DNA of 64,000 nt, taken from the NCBI GenBank assembly GCA_022559985.1, contig JAFJTR010000021.1:186001-250000 (forward strand), in the 5' to 3' direction. Within the stretch, counting starts at the first letter, position 1, and each line of letters opens with the position of its first letter. The notes beneath the pieces are model-generated. The model was given only the letters and a program-made list of their open reading frames with translations, had not been told where the DNA came from and made no database searches. The translations under genes were made by a program, and so were the position numbers. This document shows positions 60,260 to 64,000 of the stretch, one piece after another. The DNA comes from Parastagonospora avenae f. sp. tritici 18332-5 (Eukaryota; Ascomycota; Dothideomycetes; Pleosporales; Phaeosphaeriaceae).

Positions 60260-60303
60260 GGTATCGACACGGTATCGACACGGTATCGACACGGTATCGA
60301 CAC
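60260..60303. repeat. 11-bp perfect tandem repeat, four copies (GGTATCGACAC)
   Basis: Four identical units follow one another without gaps, about 450 bp before the next start codon. Each unit contains TATCGA. Role unknown. Confidence 0.9.
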
Positions 60304-60654
60304 AGCTCATTTCCTCCTGTCCACAACCTCACTTGTTAGCTGCACTCGCTCGCCAACTCTTTTACATTCCTTGACCAAGTCCAGCTTCGCACCGCCCCTT
60401 CGGCGCCCTCACTCGCTTTGTGCCGCCATCGAGCTTCACGGGGAGCTATCGATTGAGCGTTTCCCCACGTACTCCGCCCGCGCCGTCCAACTTACGCTAC
60501 GACACCCCGCAAGAGCCGCCAGCCTTGCGGCCGATCCGATAGACGCGTCGGGTCCCAAAGCAGAGAGAGCCCCTGCGCAGCCAGCCTGGTGCCAGCACAC
60601 GGCGACATATTTGCTGGCCTCTACCTGCGTCTCCACGTATCCACGCATTACTCT

Positions 60655-60696
60655 CCCTCGCCCTCGCCCTCGCCCTCGCCCTCGCCCTCGCCCTCG
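60655..60696. repeat. Hexamer array (CCCTCG)7
   Basis: Seven perfect copies and one altered copy end about 50 bp before the start codon at 60752. A pyrimidine-rich leader of this kind is common near fungal transcription starts. Confidence 0.85.
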
Positions 60697-60751
60697 CCCA
60701 CGCCCATCCCAAGCAGCCCGCCTCAGTCATCAACAGCACCGCAGCGCTACC

Positions 60752-62056
60752 ATGGTGACGCAGCGACGATACTCGGTCACGGGCCAGACGCCGCCAGAAG
60801 ACGCAGAGGCCATGAAGGCCGAGCACCGCTCGCCCAAACTGCAGGCGCTCGACACGACGGGCAACGACAGCGGCGCGGAGCAGATGCGTGGGCGGAAGAT
60901 GACCCACGCGGGCACAGCTGTCCGCACCTCGAGCAAGCGGTCGGCCACGCAGCTGCCCTCGCCCAACTCGCCGTCTCACGAGCTGCCGCCCAAGATTGCG
61001 AGATACCGTCTGGGCCACCATGGCGATGCCGATGCCGACACGGATCACGACACCGACACCGACTCGGATGCCCCCGACCTCCACAGCCAGGCCACGTCGA
61101 TGCCCTCGTCCCCCGAGCACTCGCATCCGCGCTCCGTGGGCGCCCTGCCCGACGCCGCCAGCCTCCAGAAGCTGCACCTGTGCTCGCGGGATGGCTCCGA
61201 AGACGACTGCATGGAGGACCTGGCCCTGTCGCCGTCCCACTCACGCAACCCCAGCCTCGACTGTGCCTACATAGACCAGAAGTCGACGCTGCAGGAGGAC
61301 TGGGCCGCCTACCAGCGGACACACTGGATACCACCACCAGAGACTCTCCACATTGAGCATGTGGAAGAGTCGCAAGTCAGCGAGGCCCACGTGCCGCCCA
61401 CGCTCCTGACGCTGCCGCCCGAGATCCGTCACCAGATCTACCGCAACTGCGAAGAGCTCGTCTTCAAACAGCCACTTCTCTACTGCATTGCTACTGCTTT
61501 TGACAAGATCCAGCACCCTCTCGCCTCCGTCTCCCGCCAGGTCCGAGCCGAAGCCCTCGCCATCTTCTACAGCTACAACACATGGACCGTCAAGGTCGAG
61601 TTCAGGATGATGTACGAAGGCTTCCAGCACTGGATCATCCGCTTGGGCGAAGGCGCGGGCTCTCTCCGACTTGTCGACTTCTCCGCGCGTGGTACATTGT
61701 TCAAGCCTCGGAGGACACATACTCAGAGCGTGCTGGTGCACGGTCAGCTCATCCAAATTACCCCTGGCGCATTGGCGAACGGAAGGGAAGAGATGTACTC
61801 TCCACCTGATGGCGATGCGAGCTTCAAGATTGACCTCTCGGAGAAGTACCCGGGCGGAAGGGTACACCTTGTGCGAAACGATGGCACCAAGGAGGCGGGA
61901 GAGACTGGTCGAGCACAGCTAGCAAAGATGGTAGAAGTGCTATGGGAGAAGCGTCGAGCTGGGACCCTGAACGGGCAGGACTGGGTCAACATGGTCGACA
62001 ACTTCATTACCTTCATTGGTGGATGGGTTAGTGGTGACAGCGATAAGCTTCCATGA
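60752..62056 (+). CDS. Unknown fungal protein with LPPEIR (F-box-like) motif (434 aa)
   Basis: A single exon. The ATG at 60752 (ACCATGG context) is chosen because the frame upstream translates the CCCTCG repeat and other low-complexity DNA. The first 200 residues are disordered and acidic/Ser-rich, with an Asp/His run. The folded part starts at LLTLPPEIRHQIYRNCEELVFKQPLLY, the motif that opens many fungal F-box-like proteins of unknown role. It continues through HPLASVSRQVRAEALAIFYSYNTWTVKVEF, ending VNMVDNFITFIGGWV. Whether it binds Skp1 is not known. There is no signal peptide or membrane segment. Confidence 0.75.
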   Translation: MVTQRRYSVTGQTPPEDAEAMKAEHRSPKLQALDTTGNDSGAEQMRGRKMTHAGTAVRTSSKRSATQLPSPNSPSHELPPKIARYRLGHHGDADADTDHDTDTDSDAPDLHSQATSMPSSPEHSHPRSVGALPDAASLQKLHLCSRDGSEDDCMEDLALSPSHSRNPSLDCAYIDQKSTLQEDWAAYQRTHWIPPPETLHIEHVEESQVSEAHVPPTLLTLPPEIRHQIYRNCEELVFKQPLLYCIATAFDKIQHPLASVSRQVRAEALAIFYSYNTWTVKVEFRMMYEGFQHWIIRLGEGAGSLRLVDFSARGTLFKPRRTHTQSVLVHGQLIQITPGALANGREEMYSPPDGDASFKIDLSEKYPGGRVHLVRNDGTKEAGETGRAQLAKMVEVLWEKRRAGTLNGQDWVNMVDNFITFIGGWVSGDSDKLP

Positions 62057-62674
62057 GCTAGACTAACTCAGCACAGTGAGCTGACTTCCTCTCCGATTGC
62101 CTCAATTGTCGACCCCCCGGTCAAGCAAAATCTTCCATCTCAACACCGCTTTCGACAGCTCATCGCTATCGCTTCCTTCTCTGTTATTTTCTACATCCTT
62201 TTAGCGATTATGCATAATTGTGCATCTCCATGGTATGCTAGGGCGTTTGGAAGGACAAAAGGCGCATATTCAGGCAATGATTCCGACATGTGTACATTTA
62301 CTGGCGGTTGCATGTGGAAATAATAAGGCGCATTACATGGACTGATCATGTGGAGCTTGGGGATATACTTGCGTTTCCAAGACCCCGTAATATACCCGTT
62401 TGCTTCAGATTTCATGTTCAAGGGATCAGGTCCACGCTAGCCTGAGTTCTCGACTGCTGAGATCAGTTTTTCTGGGCCACCAGGCATTGACTCTCATGGT
62501 ATTCGAACGAGATCGGGTGAGCCGGAACCCCGGGCTTGCGAGGATGGTGTGAGAAACCTACTTCACGGAAGGGCTTCTGCCGGGCCGGGCCGTGCGCCTG
62601 GACATTGACTACCAATCCATGAGATTATATATCAGCAAAGTGTCGCAAAAGTTGCTTTCTTCAAATTCTCAGCG
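62057..62674. other. Intergenic, ERG2 promoter side
   Basis: No gene recognised. A TATA-like TTATATAT lies about 50 bp upstream of the ERG2 start, near 62623-62631. Confidence 0.5.
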
Positions 62675-63380
62675 ATGCGTATCCTTCTTACTATTCTCAG
62701 TATTTTGGTCGGCATCGCGTCGATCGTAATCTACCTGATCGACTCCAACGCATCGAATTCCTACGTCTTTGACCCATCTCGCCTGCACAGCCTTTCCAAA
62801 GATGCCATCGCAGCCCACGGCAACAACACAGCAGCCGTAGTGTCCCACATCGTTTCCTCACTCTCAACCACGCACTCGGCCTACATCAACCTCAACGAGC
62901 AATGGGTATTCAACAACGCCGGCGGCGCCATGGGCGGCATGTACATCATCCACGCCTCTCTGACCGAGTACCTGATCATCTTCGGCACGCCGATTGGCAC
63001 CGAGGGGCACTCGGGTCGACACAGGGCGGATGACTACTTTCACATTCTTTTCGGCGAGCAGTTGGCTTATGCGCCGGGTAAGGGTGTGTATGCGCCGGAA
63101 CGGTATCCGCAGGGCAGTGTGCATGTGCTTAAGAGGGGGGAGGTCAAGCAGTACAAAATGGACCAGGGATGCTTCGCGCTCGAGTATGCGCGAGGCTGGA
63201 TTCCGGGCATGTTGGGATTCGGCTTTGCTGATTGTAAGTTCAATTAGTGTTAGGGGCTGAGGTGAGAGCAGCTAATGATGGGTAGCAATTACGAGTACCT
63301 TGGACTTTCCGACGCTGGGATGGACGATTTGGATTACTGGACGGGAGATGATAGGGAATCTGTTGATTGGCAAGGTCTGA
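62675..63380 (+). CDS. ERG2: C-8 sterol isomerase (ERG2, sigma-1-receptor family)
   Basis: Exons 62675-63233 and 63286-63380 give 217 residues. The enzyme moves the sterol double bond from C8 to C7 in ergosterol synthesis at the ER. An N-terminal membrane helix (MRILLTILSILVGIASIVIYLI) is followed by FDPSRLHSLSKDAIAAHGNNT, YINLNEQWVFNNAGGAMGGMYIIHASLTEYLIIFGTPIGTEGHSGRH, then DYFHILFGEQLAY and KMDQGCFALEYARGWIPGMLGFGFAD. The 52-nt intron (gtaagt...ggtag) restores the C-terminal STLDFPTLGWTIWITGREMIGNLL. Without splicing this tail is lost. It is convergent with PEX12, with only 100 bp between stops. Confidence 0.93.
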
Positions 63381-63480
63381 ACAAGGATGAGGTGAACATT
63401 ACATACTGCACTACTAGCGTCCTGAACATGTTTCAAGAAGCATGGAAATATGACTTGATTGCAATTCCTGTCATGGGTAT

Positions 63481-64000
63481 CTATACAACGACTCGCCTCA
63501 AACCCTCTGTTCCTCCTAAAATTCTCCTCCCCGTCACTGCATCCCTGCCCTTTCCACTCTCCCATCTGCCTTCTCGGCTTCCTTCCTCCTTGCTCCAACC
63601 CTCGTCCTCCACATCGGCACTGTCATGGTCTCCCGGGAAACCAGCTGCGCCTTCCATAAATGCGACTTGACGATCATGGTCGCCTTCTACCCAGCGGTGT
63701 ATGCAGGTATAGCAATAGACGAAACCTGTAGGTGACGCTGTAGGCGTGACAATGGCGTTTAGGCAAATCGGACAAAGGGTTGAGGATGGCGGTGTAGGTA
63801 CAGTGAGGATGGGTAGGAGGGTGGTTGAAGATATTATAGGGTCAATCCGTTGCTGCTTCTCCGAGGATGCAGTCGAGGGTCGTTGCTTCTCGTTGGTATC
63901 GACTTCTTTCCTTTTCGTAGCTGGCGGGAGGGAGGGTAATATTGGGGGTGGTAGCTCAATGTTCTCGGCGGCCTTTCTCGATAGCTGCCTTGCAAAATCT
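63481..64000 (-). CDS. PEX12: Peroxin-12, C-terminal part with RING domain (5' end outside window)
   Basis: The minus-strand frame is open from the window edge to TAG at 63483-63481, and no ATG is needed because the gene starts beyond 64000. It begins DFARQLSRKAAENIELPPP and continues through a Pro/Lys-rich linker to CPICLNAIV (first Cys codons at 63774 and 63765) and GFVYCYTCIHRWVEG, the C-terminal RING-type zinc-binding domain of Pex12. The last part, RDAVTGRRILGGTEGLRRVVV, is the usual Pex12 end. With Pex2 and Pex10 it forms the peroxisomal ubiquitin ligase that monoubiquitinates Pex5 for recycling. The usual late Cys before VTGRR appears to be Ala here (RDAVTG). The N-terminal membrane helices are outside the window. 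Confidence 0.88.
   Translation of the reverse strand, partial: DFARQLSRKAAENIELPPPILPSLPPATKRKEVDTNEKQRPSTASSEKQQRIDPIISSTTLLPILTVPTPPSSTLCPICLNAIVTPTASPTGFVYCYTCIHRWVEGDHDRQVAFMEGAAGFPGDHDSADVEDEGWSKEEGSREGRWESGKGRDAVTGRRILGGTEGLRRVVV

Larger units (their letters stand above)
59950..60751. other. Intergenic with two tandem repeats
   Basis: Upstream of the 434-aa gene. It includes four perfect 11-bp repeats (60260-60303) and a CCCTCG array (60655-60696), probably in the promoter and 5' UTR. The frame stays open here but the translation is low-complexity. Confidence 0.5.

Noticed and set aside
60053..60751. N-terminal extension of the 434-aa protein by 233 codons
   Set aside because: It translates tandem repeats (11-bp and CCCTCG) into low-complexity peptide. 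The ATG at 60752 has a good context and begins normal protein.
60497..61240. Minus-strand frame of 247 codons with Ala-Arg repeats
   Set aside because: It is the antisense of the CCCTCG repeat and of the 434-aa coding sequence; a shadow frame.

Overview
The window is nuclear DNA of a filamentous ascomycete (Pezizomycotina). Genes are dense and lie on both strands. They are broken by many short GT-AG introns, mostly 44-110 nt. Complex I, peroxin, ergosterol and fungal lysine-pathway genes are present. One retroelement carries a dense set of TAG/TAA stops of the kind left by repeat-induced point mutation (RIP). A dothideomycete, probably Pleosporales, is my inference from the overall look of the proteins and transposons; no search was run.

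Layout, left: the end of a nucleoporin gene (NUP49 type), a glutathionyl-hydroquinone reductase and an APC-type permease. From 5.3 to 9.7 kb there is a decayed island. It holds a broken secreted-protein gene, a 5'-truncated LINE fragment full of stops and ending in an A-run, and a 5'-truncated but open pogo/Fot1-type transposase. Next come GCP4 (gamma-tubulin complex), a possible small gene, a START-like protein, tubulin cofactor D, the DNA polymerase delta Cdc27/POLD3 subunit and an FMN-binding PNPOx-like protein.

Middle: two uncharacterised fungal proteins (24.0-27.5 kb), then a gene-poor stretch (27.5-30.4 kb) with a 253-bp MITE that has 48-bp inverted repeats and a TA duplication. After it come a secreted SGNH esterase, a 90-aa three-exon gene, complex I NDUFS4 and ATP synthase subunit f as a head-to-head pair, a 1369-aa disordered protein, a MATE transporter and a four-TM membrane protein.

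Right: a CCA-adding enzyme that reads in frame into a Tti2-like C-terminal domain, the TRAPP subunit Trs85, an OTU protease, homocitrate synthase, isopentenyl-diphosphate isomerase, a GNAT acetyltransferase, an unknown LPPEIR-type protein, ERG2 and the 3' end of PEX12.

Most genes are housekeeping and are not organised as a pathway cluster. Themes that recur are microtubules (GCP4, TBCD), mitochondrial respiration (NDUFS4, ATP17) and sterol synthesis (IDI1, ERG2). Exon boundaries were worked out by hand from frame, splice signals and family conservation; every spliced model given here sums to whole codons.
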